Shown here in pieces: positions 28,130-37,200 of a stretch of DNA of 64,000 bases. The notes under the pieces are model-generated. The model ran no database searches. It worked only from the letters and a program-made list of their open reading frames with translations, and was not told where the DNA came from. The stretch is from Psychroserpens damuponensis (GTDB taxonomy: Bacteria; Bacteroidota; Bacteroidia; Flavobacteriales; Flavobacteriaceae). The stretch spans positions 1 to 64,000 of the forward strand of contig NZ_JXJO01000022.1 in NCBI RefSeq assembly GCF_000826655.1. The letters are read 5' to 3'. Numbering within the stretch: the first letter of the stretch is position 1; each line of letters begins with the position of its first letter. Position numbers and translations under genes: made by a program.

Positions 28130-28288
28130 CTAAAAACCAATTGGGTTTGAACTCGTCATGGATAAACTCGCCAACTGCTCAACACTAGTGTTATAACGCT
28201 CTACAATTTCATCTTGAATTTGCTTTGAAAAAATAACTACGGTACATATTGCAATTATAAAGCTGGTGATTTTAATATACTGTTTCAT
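28130..28288 (-). CDS. 52-residue peptide with N-terminal hydrophobic segment
   Basis: A short gene first in the leftward membrane cluster. It starts at the ATG at 28288 and ends at TAG 28130-28132. The product begins MKQYIKITSFIIAICTVVIF, a signal- or anchor-like helix. It continues with a polar tail containing KQIQDEIVERYNTSVEQLAS and ends SNPIGF. It is abutted by the next gene. The coding frame, clean signal-like N-terminus and tight coupling support it as real. It may be a secreted peptide or a small membrane subunit; no family is recognised. Confidence 0.55.
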   Translation of the reverse strand: MKQYIKITSFIIAICTVVIFSKQIQDEIVERYNTSVEQLASLSMTSSNPIGF

Positions 28289-28361
28289 AATTTTTTGTTT
28301 TGTTGATTACAAGGCAAATATGCGACAGTTATCAAGTCTCTGAAACACAAATTTTTTAAAA

Positions 28362-28438
28362 AACTGACGATTATATATTAACAAACACATAACTAAACAC
28401 TATATTTACTATTAATAACACATTTTAACTGACGATTA
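28362..28438. repeat. 12-base direct repeat in a divergent intergenic region
   Basis: AACTGACGATTA occurs at 28362-28373 and again at 28427-28438, 65 bases apart. It lies between the leftward membrane-peptide cluster and the rightward TPR-like gene. The spacing is near six helical turns, as expected for a pair of regulator sites on one face of the DNA. Confidence 0.5.
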
Positions 28439-28475
28439 ATTAATTAAAATTTTTCCGTTTTATTAGAAATCAAAC

Positions 28476-29987
28476 ATGACAAACTTAAACGCCATAATTT
28501 CAACGTTTTCTTCGGAAGATGAGCAACGTTTTATCAATTACCTAGAGAAAAAGAACAAGCGAAACGACACCAAAAACATAGAACTTTTTAAGCTTTTAGC
28601 TCAAAATGAACTCACCTCAAAAGAGGTTTGTAAAACCATTTACAAAACAGATAACAAAGTCGCTTATCACGCTTTAAGAAAAAGACTCTTTCAATCCCTT
28701 ATAGACTTTATTGCGAATCTAAATCTAGAAGAAGAAAATTCTGTAGATATGCAAATCATTAAATATATTTTAGCATCACGCACATTTCTCATTCATAAAA
28801 AACCAGAAATAGCTTATAAGATTTTAGACAAAGCCGAAGGCTTAGCGCAAGAACACTTTCTGTTTCCTATTTTAAATGAAATTTATCATACAAAAATCCA
28901 ATATGCTTATCTTAATCCGTCTGTAGATATTGATATGTTGATTTCCAATTTCCGAAGTAATCAAAAACAACATTTTACTGAAGAAGAACTTAATATAGTT
29001 TACGCAAAAATTAGGCAAACCTTGAGTGACATGACCTATAAAGGCAAGGTTTTAGACTTCAAAACCATACTTAGCAATACGCTCAAAGCTCACAATATTG
29101 AGATTAATGAAACCCTATCCTTTAAATCTTTATATCAATTAATGACGATTGTAAGTCTGTCGGCTTTTGTAACCAATGACTATTTAAAAATTGAGCCTTT
29201 TTTAATAGATACTTACGAGAAAATTAAAAATCATAAAGCAAAAGACAAGCAATTAGTCTATCATATTGAAGTGGTTTACATGATTGCCAACACCTTATTT
29301 AGGAACAAAAAATTTAACGACTCTTTGACATATTTAGAACAAATGAAATCGTTAATGCAAGCTCAAAGAAAAAAATATGATGCTACTTTTAAGCTGAAAT
29401 ATCATTTATTAACAGCACTCAATCTTAATTATAGCAACCAGCAAGACGACGCTATTTCGCTTTTAGAATCTGTAAAACAAACTAAGCATAGTGATTTGGA
29501 ATCTGTGCTAGACATACATCTAGGACTGGTTATGTTTTACATGCAGAAATCAAATTACAAAGCAGCCAAAACTATATTTTCAAAATTCTACCATACCGAT
29601 AAATACTACATTGAAAAAGCAGGAAAAGAGTGGGTTATCAAAAAGAATTTAGCCGAAATCATACTCTACATAGAACTTGGAGAACTAGATTTAACCGAGT
29701 CTCGACTTAAAAGTTTTAAACGTTCATATTTTGATTACTTAAAACAAATAGAACAAGAACGTGTGGTGACATTTATTAAAATAATAGAGTCGTTTTATAA
29801 ACACCCTGAACAAGTGACCTCACAAAAATTTAAAGATAAAGTAGAACATGCATTCACATGGATCAACGAAAAACAAGAAGATATTTTTGTAATGAGTTTT
29901 TATGCATGGTTAAAAAGTAAAATGGAAAACACTGAGCTTTACGACACTACACTAGCACTCATAAAAAAAGCACAAGATGTTAATTAG
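28476..29987 (+). CDS. helical repeat (TPR-like) protein of unknown function
   Basis: A 503-residue cytoplasmic protein with no signal peptide. It is almost wholly helical, with alternating amphipathic pairs such as YKILDKAEGLAQEHFLFPIL, FNDSLTYLEQMKSLMQAQRK and YKAAKTIFSKFYHTDKYYIE that resemble divergent TPR units. The N-terminal 70 residues (SSEDEQRFINYLEKKNKRND, then KVAYHALRKRLFQSLIDFIA) look like a separate helical cap. No DNA-binding motif is clear. Similar proteins of about 500 residues are, to my knowledge, common in flavobacteria. It is divergent from the membrane-peptide cluster. Confidence 0.6.
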   Translation: MTNLNAIISTFSSEDEQRFINYLEKKNKRNDTKNIELFKLLAQNELTSKEVCKTIYKTDNKVAYHALRKRLFQSLIDFIANLNLEEENSVDMQIIKYILASRTFLIHKKPEIAYKILDKAEGLAQEHFLFPILNEIYHTKIQYAYLNPSVDIDMLISNFRSNQKQHFTEEELNIVYAKIRQTLSDMTYKGKVLDFKTILSNTLKAHNIEINETLSFKSLYQLMTIVSLSAFVTNDYLKIEPFLIDTYEKIKNHKAKDKQLVYHIEVVYMIANTLFRNKKFNDSLTYLEQMKSLMQAQRKKYDATFKLKYHLLTALNLNYSNQQDDAISLLESVKQTKHSDLESVLDIHLGLVMFYMQKSNYKAAKTIFSKFYHTDKYYIEKAGKEWVIKKNLAEIILYIELGELDLTESRLKSFKRSYFDYLKQIEQERVVTFIKIIESFYKHPEQVTSQKFKDKVEHAFTWINEKQEDIFVMSFYAWLKSKMENTELYDTTLALIKKAQDVN

Positions 29988-30083
29988 AGGTTAAAATTTT
30001 TAATGCGATTAAACCTAAAAGACAAATTACAGTCCAAAGAGCAATCGATTAAAAAACAAAACAATAATTAAATTTAAGACATT

Positions 30084-30584
30084 ATGAAAAATTTGAAAAA
30101 ATCTCACCACTACATTAAGAATACAAATAGCGTGAGCAAAAAAATAATTTTAATTGCTATTGCCTTTGTTTCATTACAAGCTGTTGCTCAAGAAAAAAGA
30201 AAAGGTGGAGAAAGAGGAGATAGAGACATGATGAAAAATCTTTCTGCTGAAGAGATAGCAACCTTAGGCACAAAAAAGATGACCTTAGCTCTAGATTTAT
30301 CTTCAACTCAACAAACTCAAGTTGAAACTGTGCTTTTAGAACAAGCTAAAGAACGAAAGGCTAAAATGGCTGAACGTGAAAAAGCAAAAAACGACGATGA
30401 CGCCAAAAAACCTACAAAAGAAGACCGTTTAAAGATGAGAAACGCTCAATTAGACAGTCAAATTGCAATGAAGCAAAAAATGAAATCTATTTTAACGGCT
30501 GAACAATATGAGAAATGGACCGAGACACAAGGAAAACGCAAGAACAAGTTTAAAGGCAAAAAAGGACGCAAAAACAACAAATAA
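30084..30584 (+). CDS. Spy/CpxP-like exported protein with LTxxQ-type repeats
   Basis: A 166-residue exported protein with an unusually long charged N-region before the signal core (KKIILIAIAFVSLQAVAQ). The mature part is highly charged and helical. It has the paired LTxxQ-like motifs of the Spy family in variant form (LALDLSSTQQTQVETVL and SILTAEQYEKWTETQ). The C-terminus is very basic (KGKKGRKNNK). Spy-type proteins are periplasmic chaperones or metal and stress sensors. Two related small proteins occur in this window, at 30714 and 44381. A 96-base gap precedes it. Confidence 0.68.
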   Translation: MKNLKKSHHYIKNTNSVSKKIILIAIAFVSLQAVAQEKRKGGERGDRDMMKNLSAEEIATLGTKKMTLALDLSSTQQTQVETVLLEQAKERKAKMAEREKAKNDDDAKKPTKEDRLKMRNAQLDSQIAMKQKMKSILTAEQYEKWTETQGKRKNKFKGKKGRKNNK

Positions 30585-30623
30585 AAGCTATAAATTTTGA
30601 TTGGTTTAGATTAGTTTTTATTC

Positions 30624-30659
30624 ATAAGCATCGATTTTCTTAATTGATGCTTATTTTTA
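30624..30659 (+). terminator. terminator after the 166-residue Spy-like gene
   Basis: ATAAGCATCGATT (30624-30636) pairs with AATTGATGCTTAT (30642-30654), with one G-T pair, followed by T residues. Confidence 0.75.
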
Positions 30660-30713
30660 TGTCAAAAAATCACTAATTTTATATCTTGTAGAACAATTTA
30701 CATTCCAAAAACA

Positions 30714-31043
30714 ATGAAAAAAATAATTACACTTTGCGCATTTGCTATTGCATTATTGTTTAGCACTCAAGATATGACTGCTCAAAATACATTAGAGATT
30801 AATGCAGAAGCTAATACTAAAACTAAAGAACTTAGAAAAGTCATCAAATTTGACCAAACAAAAATGGATGATGTTTATAGAGCTTACCAAACGTATGGTA
30901 TTGCTTATAAAAAGATAAGTAAGAATTTAGACGCTAACGCAGAACGTTTAAAAAAGATTGAAACTGTTTTAGATGAAGATTTAAAAAAGGTGTTATCAGC
31001 ATATGAATACAATAATTACTTAGAATTAATTAGAGGACTCTAA
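30714..31043 (+). CDS. small Spy-like exported helical protein
   Basis: A 109-residue protein with a signal peptide to about residue 24 (DMTAQ). The helical mature part contains TKTKELRKVIKFDQTKMDDV and a C-terminal VLSAYEYNNYLELIRGL, which resembles the second LTxxQ-type helix of Spy-like proteins. The same layout (first charged helix, then LxxxQY near the end) appears in the 122-residue protein at 44381. Function unknown; a periplasmic stress role is a guess. Confidence 0.6.
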   Translation: MKKIITLCAFAIALLFSTQDMTAQNTLEINAEANTKTKELRKVIKFDQTKMDDVYRAYQTYGIAYKKISKNLDANAERLKKIETVLDEDLKKVLSAYEYNNYLELIRGL

Positions 31044-31062
31044 TTTTTTTAGCGAACATTAT

Positions 31063-31100
31063 AAAAAAAAGCGACCATCATATGATAGTCGCTTTTTTTT
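31063..31100. terminator. bidirectional terminator between the Spy-like gene and hemL
   Basis: AAAAAAAAGCGAC (31063-31075) pairs with GTCGCTTTTTTTT (31088-31100). The inner part, ATCATATGAT, is itself a palindrome. A and T runs on both sides suit the two convergent transcripts. Confidence 0.9.
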
Positions 31101-31119
31101 ATACCATACCTTATATTGA

Positions 31120-32406
31120 TTATAACGTTTGAGCCACTTTTTCAACAGCTCTAATGGTTTCATCTAAATCTTGGTAAGTCAAAGCATCTGTAATAAACCA
31201 AGTCTCAAAAGCACTTGGCGCAATATAAATACCCTCATTTAACATACCATGAAAAAAGGCTTTAAACGTGTCATTATTTCCTTTAGCAGCACTTTCAAAA
31301 TCTACAACTTCCGCTTCGGAAAAGTGAATAGAAATCATTGACCCTCTTCTATTAATGGTATGCGTAACTTGGTGTTTATCTAAAGCTGCTGCACAACCTT
31401 TGTGAAGGTATTCGGTTTTATCTTCTAATCTTTGAAATAAGTCTTTATCATTATCAATCTCAGTGAGCATAGCTAAACCTGCTGCCATTGCTAAAGGATT
31501 TCCGCTTAAGGTTCCTGCTTGATACACATTTCCTAAAGGCGCTAAATGATTCATAATCTCATTACGTGCGGCAAATGCTCCAACAGGCAATCCTCCACCT
31601 ATGACTTTTCCGAAGCACATAATATCAGCATCAACACCGTACAACTCTTGAACTCCACCTTTAGCCAACCTAAACCCAGTCATCACCTCATCAAAAATGA
31701 GCAATACATTATGTTTATCACATAGCGTTCTTAATTTTTGTAAAAAATTATCTTTTGGAGGTATACATCCCATGTTACCAGCTACTGGTTCTAGAATTAC
31801 ACAAGCAATTTCATTTGCGTTAGCTTCCAGTAATGCTTTTACATTTTCTATATCATTGTATGTTGCTAATAATGTATCTTTTGCTGTACCTTGGGTCACA
31901 CCAGGACTATTAGGACTACCAAAAGTTACGGCTCCACTTCCAGCTTGAATTAGAAAAGCATCGCTATGACCATGATAACAGCCAGCAAATTTTATGATTT
32001 TTTCTTTTCCTGTGAATCCACGTGCCAATCGCACTGCACTCATACAAGCCTCTGTTCCTGAGTTCACAAAACGTATTTTATCTACATTGGGCACCATAGA
32101 AACTGCTAATTCGGCAATTTTAGTTTCTATTTCTGTTGGCATTCCAAAAGATGTTCCGTTTTTTGCTTTTTCAACAACTGCGTTTACTACTGGCTCAAAA
32201 GCGTGACCCAACAGCATTGGTCCCCAAGAATTAATGTAATCAATGTATCGATTATCATCTTCATCATAGACATAAGCTCCTTTAGCAGATTTTGCAAAAA
32301 TTGGAGTACCACCTACAGCTTTAAAAGCTCTTACAGGAGAATTTACACCTCCAGGAATAACGTTTTCGGCGTTTTTAAACAACGCACTACTACGTTTATA
32401 TAACAT
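31120..32406 (-). CDS. hemL: glutamate-1-semialdehyde 2,1-aminomutase
   Basis: Converts glutamate-1-semialdehyde to 5-aminolevulinate in the C5 route of tetrapyrrole synthesis. It has 428 residues, the usual length. It starts [20 protein letters not shown]. The PLP pocket includes [29 protein letters not shown] and the PLP lysine in [16 protein letters not shown]. It is the last gene of a leftward operon, with one base between it and the glucosaminidase stop. No other heme genes are nearby. Confidence 0.96.
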   Translation of the reverse strand: MLYKRSSALFKNAENVIPGGVNSPVRAFKAVGGTPIFAKSAKGAYVYDEDDNRYIDYINSWGPMLLGHAFEPVVNAVVEKAKNGTSFGMPTEIETKIAELAVSMVPNVDKIRFVNSGTEACMSAVRLARGFTGKEKIIKFAGCYHGHSDAFLIQAGSGAVTFGSPNSPGVTQGTAKDTLLATYNDIENVKALLEANANEIACVILEPVAGNMGCIPPKDNFLQKLRTLCDKHNVLLIFDEVMTGFRLAKGGVQELYGVDADIMCFGKVIGGGLPVGAFAARNEIMNHLAPLGNVYQAGTLSGNPLAMAAGLAMLTEIDNDKDLFQRLEDKTEYLHKGCAAALDKHQVTHTINRRGSMISIHFSEAEVVDFESAAKGNNDTFKAFFHGMLNEGIYIAPSAFETWFITDALTYQDLDETIRAVEKVAQTL

Positions 32407-32407
32407 G

Positions 32408-33199
32408 TTATTTTGATTTTATTATGAGACGTTGACCTAATGAAATTTCATTAGAATTTAGACGATTAAGACGTTTAAGTTCATCAACAGTCGTATTATA
32501 TTTTCTTGATAATGAGTATAAGGTATCTCCTTTAATAACAATATGATTGACCTCTACAGGAGCTATTGCTGCTGTTCTACCTAAAATAATATCATCATAT
32601 TTATCTAGATTGTAGCGTTCAATTAAACTTATTAGTTTATCAGGATATTTTCTATCAGTTGCGTAGCCTGCCGCTCTCAAGCCTCTAGCCCAACCTTTGT
32701 AGTCGTCAGGTCTTAGCTTAAACAAATTGGCATATCTAGATCGTCCTGTTAAAAAATCAGAATGATCTTTAAATGACGTTTGAGCATGATCATATTTTCT
32801 AAAACACTCTTGCGAAGCATCATCATCATGATAGATTTTTTTACCAGTCCAACCATGACATTTAATTCCAAAATGATTATTTGCTTCTATGGACAACCGA
32901 CCTTTACCCGAACCTGACTCAAGAATCCCTTGAGCCAATGTAATACTTGCAGGAATTTTAGAGATGCGCATTTCATCCATTGCAATAGCATTATATTTTA
33001 AAATATAAATCTCAACAGCACTCAAGTTAGAGGTATCATGAACATCTGGAGATGTTTTAGGAGTCGTTGTTGTTTTTGGTTTTACTACCACTTGTTCTGT
33101 TTTTGTAGTACGCTTATCTTTCACAGTCACGATTCTTTTTTTAGAACCACAACTCAACACTAAAACACTTATAACTACAAATACACTTATTTTCTTCAT
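32408..33199 (-). CDS. glucosaminidase lipoprotein with LysM domain
   Basis: A 263-residue lipoprotein starting at the ATG at 33199 (lipobox VLVLSC). It is a probable peptidoglycan hydrolase that cleaves after N-acetylglucosamine. The mannosyl-glycoprotein endo-beta-N-acetylglucosaminidase domain spans about 65-205, with [18 protein letters not shown] containing the catalytic Glu, then [15 protein letters not shown] and [21 protein letters not shown] LysM domain closes the protein ([20 protein letters not shown]). The TTG at 33208 would overlap the upstream gene and is less likely. Confidence 0.9.
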   Translation of the reverse strand: MKKISVFVVISVLVLSCGSKKRIVTVKDKRTTKTEQVVVKPKTTTTPKTSPDVHDTSNLSAVEIYILKYNAIAMDEMRISKIPASITLAQGILESGSGKGRLSIEANNHFGIKCHGWTGKKIYHDDDASQECFRKYDHAQTSFKDHSDFLTGRSRYANLFKLRPDDYKGWARGLRAAGYATDRKYPDKLISLIERYNLDKYDDIILGRTAAIAPVEVNHIVIKGDTLYSLSRKYNTTVDELKRLNRLNSNEISLGQRLIIKSK

Positions 33200-33204
33200 A
33201 ATCT

Positions 33205-34095
33205 TCAAACGATTAAAGGCTTATTTTGTTGTTTTAACCTTTGGTTCATTCCTTCTACACCTTGCAATCCGCCAGTATGAATTGCTAAAATTTTTGATGT
33301 CTTCGGAAAATAACCTTTCTCAATTAAATCGTAAATTCCAAACATCATTTTTCCAGTATAAATAGGGTCTAATGCTATAGAAGTAGTTGCCTTAAAATCA
33401 TTGATATATTCAATTAATGTAGTATTAACTTTTCCGTAGCCACCAAAATGATACTGGGTAATTAATTCCCAATTTTTATTAGATACAAATTTAGTGATTT
33501 CCTGACTTAAAAAATCACCTTTTAAAGCAGGAAATCCGATTATTTTTTGGTGCGGCAACGCTGCATTGATCAAACCAGAAATAGTTCCACCTGTTCCAAC
33601 TGCACAACAAATAAAATCGAAGTCTTTATCTGCTTCAGTTAGTATTTCTTCACAGCCTTTTATAGCTAATGCATTTGTACCGCCTTCGGGAAGTAAATAG
33701 AAATCTCCAAATTCATCACGTAATTTTAAAATGAAATCGCTGTTTGTTTTATCTCTATAGTTGTCTCTTGAAACGAACTTTAAAGTCATTCCGCAAGATT
33801 GGGCATAACTTAGAGTTGCATTTGTCTCAATTTTTGACACCAACTCTTCCCCTCTAATAACACCAATAGTTTTAAAACCTAGTAATTGCCCAGCAGACGC
33901 GACGGCAGAGATATGGTTTGAGTAGGCTCCACCAAAAGTTAAAATGGTGTTTTTACCTTCATTTTTTGCTTCAATTAGGTTATGCTTTAATTTTCTCAAT
34001 TTATTTCCAGATACAGTTTCGTGATTTAAGTAATCTGGCTTCACAAACACTTGATTATCAATTTCAAAGTTCCTGTAATCGGTAATTTCTAACAT
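33205..34095 (-). CDS. PLP-dependent desulfhydrase/deaminase (ACC deaminase family)
   Basis: A 296-residue fold-type II PLP enzyme, first in the operon with the glucosaminidase and hemL. The PLP lysine lies in SGNKLRKLKHNL. FGGAYSNHISAVASAGQLLG is the substrate and cofactor block, and the phosphate loop is VGTGGTISGLI. The family includes 1-aminocyclopropane-1-carboxylate deaminase and D-cysteine desulfhydrase, and the sequence alone does not settle which. The length is at the short end for the family (about 330), as is common in flavobacterial members. Confidence 0.85.
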   Translation of the reverse strand: MLEITDYRNFEIDNQVFVKPDYLNHETVSGNKLRKLKHNLIEAKNEGKNTILTFGGAYSNHISAVASAGQLLGFKTIGVIRGEELVSKIETNATLSYAQSCGMTLKFVSRDNYRDKTNSDFILKLRDEFGDFYLLPEGGTNALAIKGCEEILTEADKDFDFICCAVGTGGTISGLINAALPHQKIIGFPALKGDFLSQEITKFVSNKNWELITQYHFGGYGKVNTTLIEYINDFKATTSIALDPIYTGKMMFGIYDLIEKGYFPKTSKILAIHTGGLQGVEGMNQRLKQQNKPLIV

Positions 34096-34124
34096 CTTAA
34101 CTAAATCTTTTACAATTATTTAAA

Positions 34125-34166
34125 AAAATGTTAAAATTGTAATTATATTTAATACTTTAACATTTT
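34125..34166. repeat. 11-base inverted repeat in a divergent intergenic region
   Basis: AAAATGTTAAA (34125-34135) and TTTAACATTTT (34156-34166) are perfect inverted copies with 20 bases between. They lie between the PLP-enzyme operon and the first T9SS gene. It could be an operator or only AT-rich chance. Confidence 0.35.
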
Positions 34167-34248
34167 CACTACCAAATCTATACATATTACCACCTACTCA
34201 TAAATATAGCTCAACACCCTCCAGTTGGTGCGTTCAAAAATATAGATT

Positions 34249-37200
34249 ATGATTAGAAAATTACTCTTTTTATTACTAACTATTCTTGGTAATTATAGTT
34301 TACATTCTCAATGTACAGCATATACAACAAATACAGCTTGTACTACTGCGGCTCCAATTGACGCTACTCCAATTACTTGTACCCCTCCAAATGCGAATGG
34401 AGGAAGACGAAACTTCTTAGTAACAAACATGATTGCTGGCGCAACTTATAGAGTTTCAAATTGTGGATCTGGCTTTGATACGCAAATGACAATTAGAGAC
34501 TCAGGAGGTATAGTTGTTGGTTATAACGACGATAATGGCCCAGCTTGTGGAGGCACGGCATCATCAATAGATTTCGTACCCGCTTCTACAGGAGATTACC
34601 GTATACAAATGAATAGATATAATTGCGATACAGTCAATGCTTCTGTAGGCACTATCACTGTTTCTTTAACTTCACCTCCCGTAAGTTGCCCTGGAGCAAC
34701 CACTAATTTTTACGATACAGGTGGTACAGGAGGGAATTATAGTTCTAATGAAAATCAAACATGGACCTTTTATCCGGACGGTGGACCAGTTACTGCCACG
34801 TTTTCGGAATTTAATACTGAGGCTGGCTATGATTATTTATACGTGTACGATGGACCAGACGCTGGTTCTCCTCAAGTTGCAGGATCGCCTTTTTCTGGCA
34901 ACTTAGGCTCGATAGGACCATTCACATCAACTCATGCTACAGAAACTTTAACATTTGTCTTTATAAGTGACGGATTTGCTACTCGAACGGGATGGAACGC
35001 AAGTATATGTGGCACCCCTCCACCTCCTCCAGGGAATGACGACCCTTGTAGCGCTACCCCTTTATCAGTAGACGCGACTTGTAACTTTACTACTTTTACA
35101 AATAACAATGCAACAAACACTGTAGGAATTACAGCTCCTGGATGTGCTAATTATTCTGGTGGTGACGTTTGGTTTACGGCTGTTGTACCAGCTAATGGCA
35201 CTTTAATTGTTGACATGAACACTGGAGTTGTAACAGATTCTGGGATGGCTTTTTACACAGGCACTTGTGGAGCATTAACCTTGTTAGAATGCGATGACGA
35301 TGATAGTGCAACTGGCTTAATGTCTTCAATAACTAGAACCGGTTTAACACCTGGAGACACTATTTATATTAGAGTTTGGGAATATGGAAATGATAATAAT
35401 GGTACTTTTGATATTTGTGCTACTACATTTTCTCCTTGTAATACACCAACAGTAACTACCGCTACTGCAGTAGCAATCTCAACTGCAACCATTAATTGGA
35501 CCGCAGCAACACCTGCTCCTACTGGTGGTTACGAATACATCATATCACCAGATAACTCCCCTAATACTCCAGCTGGTGATATCACGGGGAACACAGGAGC
35601 CGGAGTTACTACAGCCAATATTACAGGTCTTACACCTAATACAACATATTATGTTTTTGTAAGAAGCGACTGTGGTTCAGGTAACTATAGTGGTTGGGAT
35701 GGACCTATAACCTTCACAACTCTTGTTGCATCAGTACCTCCTAACGATAACCCATGTAATGCTACATCTTTAACAGTAAATTCAAGCTGTAATTTTACAA
35801 CATACACCAATGAGTATGCAACAAACACTGCGGGTGTTCCAGCACCTGGTTGTGGATCATATTCAGGTGGAGATGTTTGGTTTACGGCTGTTGTACCAGC
35901 TTCAGGAATATTAATTGTAGATACAAATACTAGAGTTATAACAGATTCTGGGATGGCTTTTTATTCTGGAACATGTGGAGCTTTAACCTTAATAGAATGT
36001 GATGATGATGATAGTGATAATGGCCTAATGTCTTCAATTACAAGAACTGGCTTAACACCAGGTCAAACCATATATATTAGATTATGGGAATATGGAAATG
36101 ATAATAATGGCACTTTTGATATTTGTGCGTACACACCAACTCCTCCTTCTAATGACGATTGTTCGGGAGCTATTACATTAACATCAGACACATCATGTAT
36201 TGGCACTGTTGGTTCTTCAGATAATGCAACCCAGTCACAAACAGAATGCTCTGGGACTGCTGATGACGACGTTTGGTATACTTTTACAGCAACTTCAGCT
36301 GAACACTCGGTATCAGTAACCGCAGGAACCATATATGATTTAGTTTTACAAGTTTTTTCAGGTACTTGTGGATCCTTAACAAGTTTAGATTGTGAAGATT
36401 TGAATGATCCTGACGCTTGGGATCCAGACGAAGAAACAGTAAATTTAACAGGATTAACTATTGGTAATGTATATTATATAAGAGTTTATAGTTGGGAAAG
36501 TCTTAATACTGATTCAGGAACTTTTGAAATTTGCCTTACAGAACCTTGTACAACTCCAGCCATTGACACCACACCTTACTCTTGTGAGATGATCATAGAT
36601 GAATTAGGGACAGATCCTTTTGCTATAACTCCCTATAATTCTGACCCTAGCCTTACATTAGATTGCAATACAACCTCAATAGATTTAGCAACCAATGCGC
36701 AGATGCACGAAACCACATCATATGATGTTATTAAAATACCATATCAGTATATAGGAGCATTTGGAGCAACTATTAACAATTCTACAATTGCAAATGATGA
36801 TTATTGGGCAGATACACCTACAGCTATAGGCTTCCCATTTTGCTTTTACGATAATGAATACGACTATACTTTAGCTGGAGCAAATAGTATGATAACATTT
36901 GATATTGATTATCCTGCATTTGGCTTAACAGGCACTAACGTACCTGGTAGTGGTTGTGGTTATTCTTTTAGCGACAATCTACCGAGTACAGTTGGTGATT
37001 TATTTGAACAAACCATCTATGGCGTATATCATGATATAGATCCATCAGGCCTTCCTGCTAATGCAATTACAACAAGAACTCAAGGTATTGTAGGTTGCAG
37101 AAAATTTATTGCAGAGTGGAGTGATGTCCCTATGTTTAGTGATAATTCTATATTATATTCTGGTATGATGGTATTATACGAAACCACAAACGTAATCGAG

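Noticed and set aside
30003-30071. Possible 22-residue peptide upstream of the 166-residue Spy-like gene
   Set aside because: Too short, Lys/Gln/Asn-rich and without conservation evidence; likely chance in AT-rich sequence.
35035-36128. Repeat block considered as a possible CRISPR or mobile element
   Set aside because: It lies within one coding frame and encodes repeated protein domains; no spacers or transposase.
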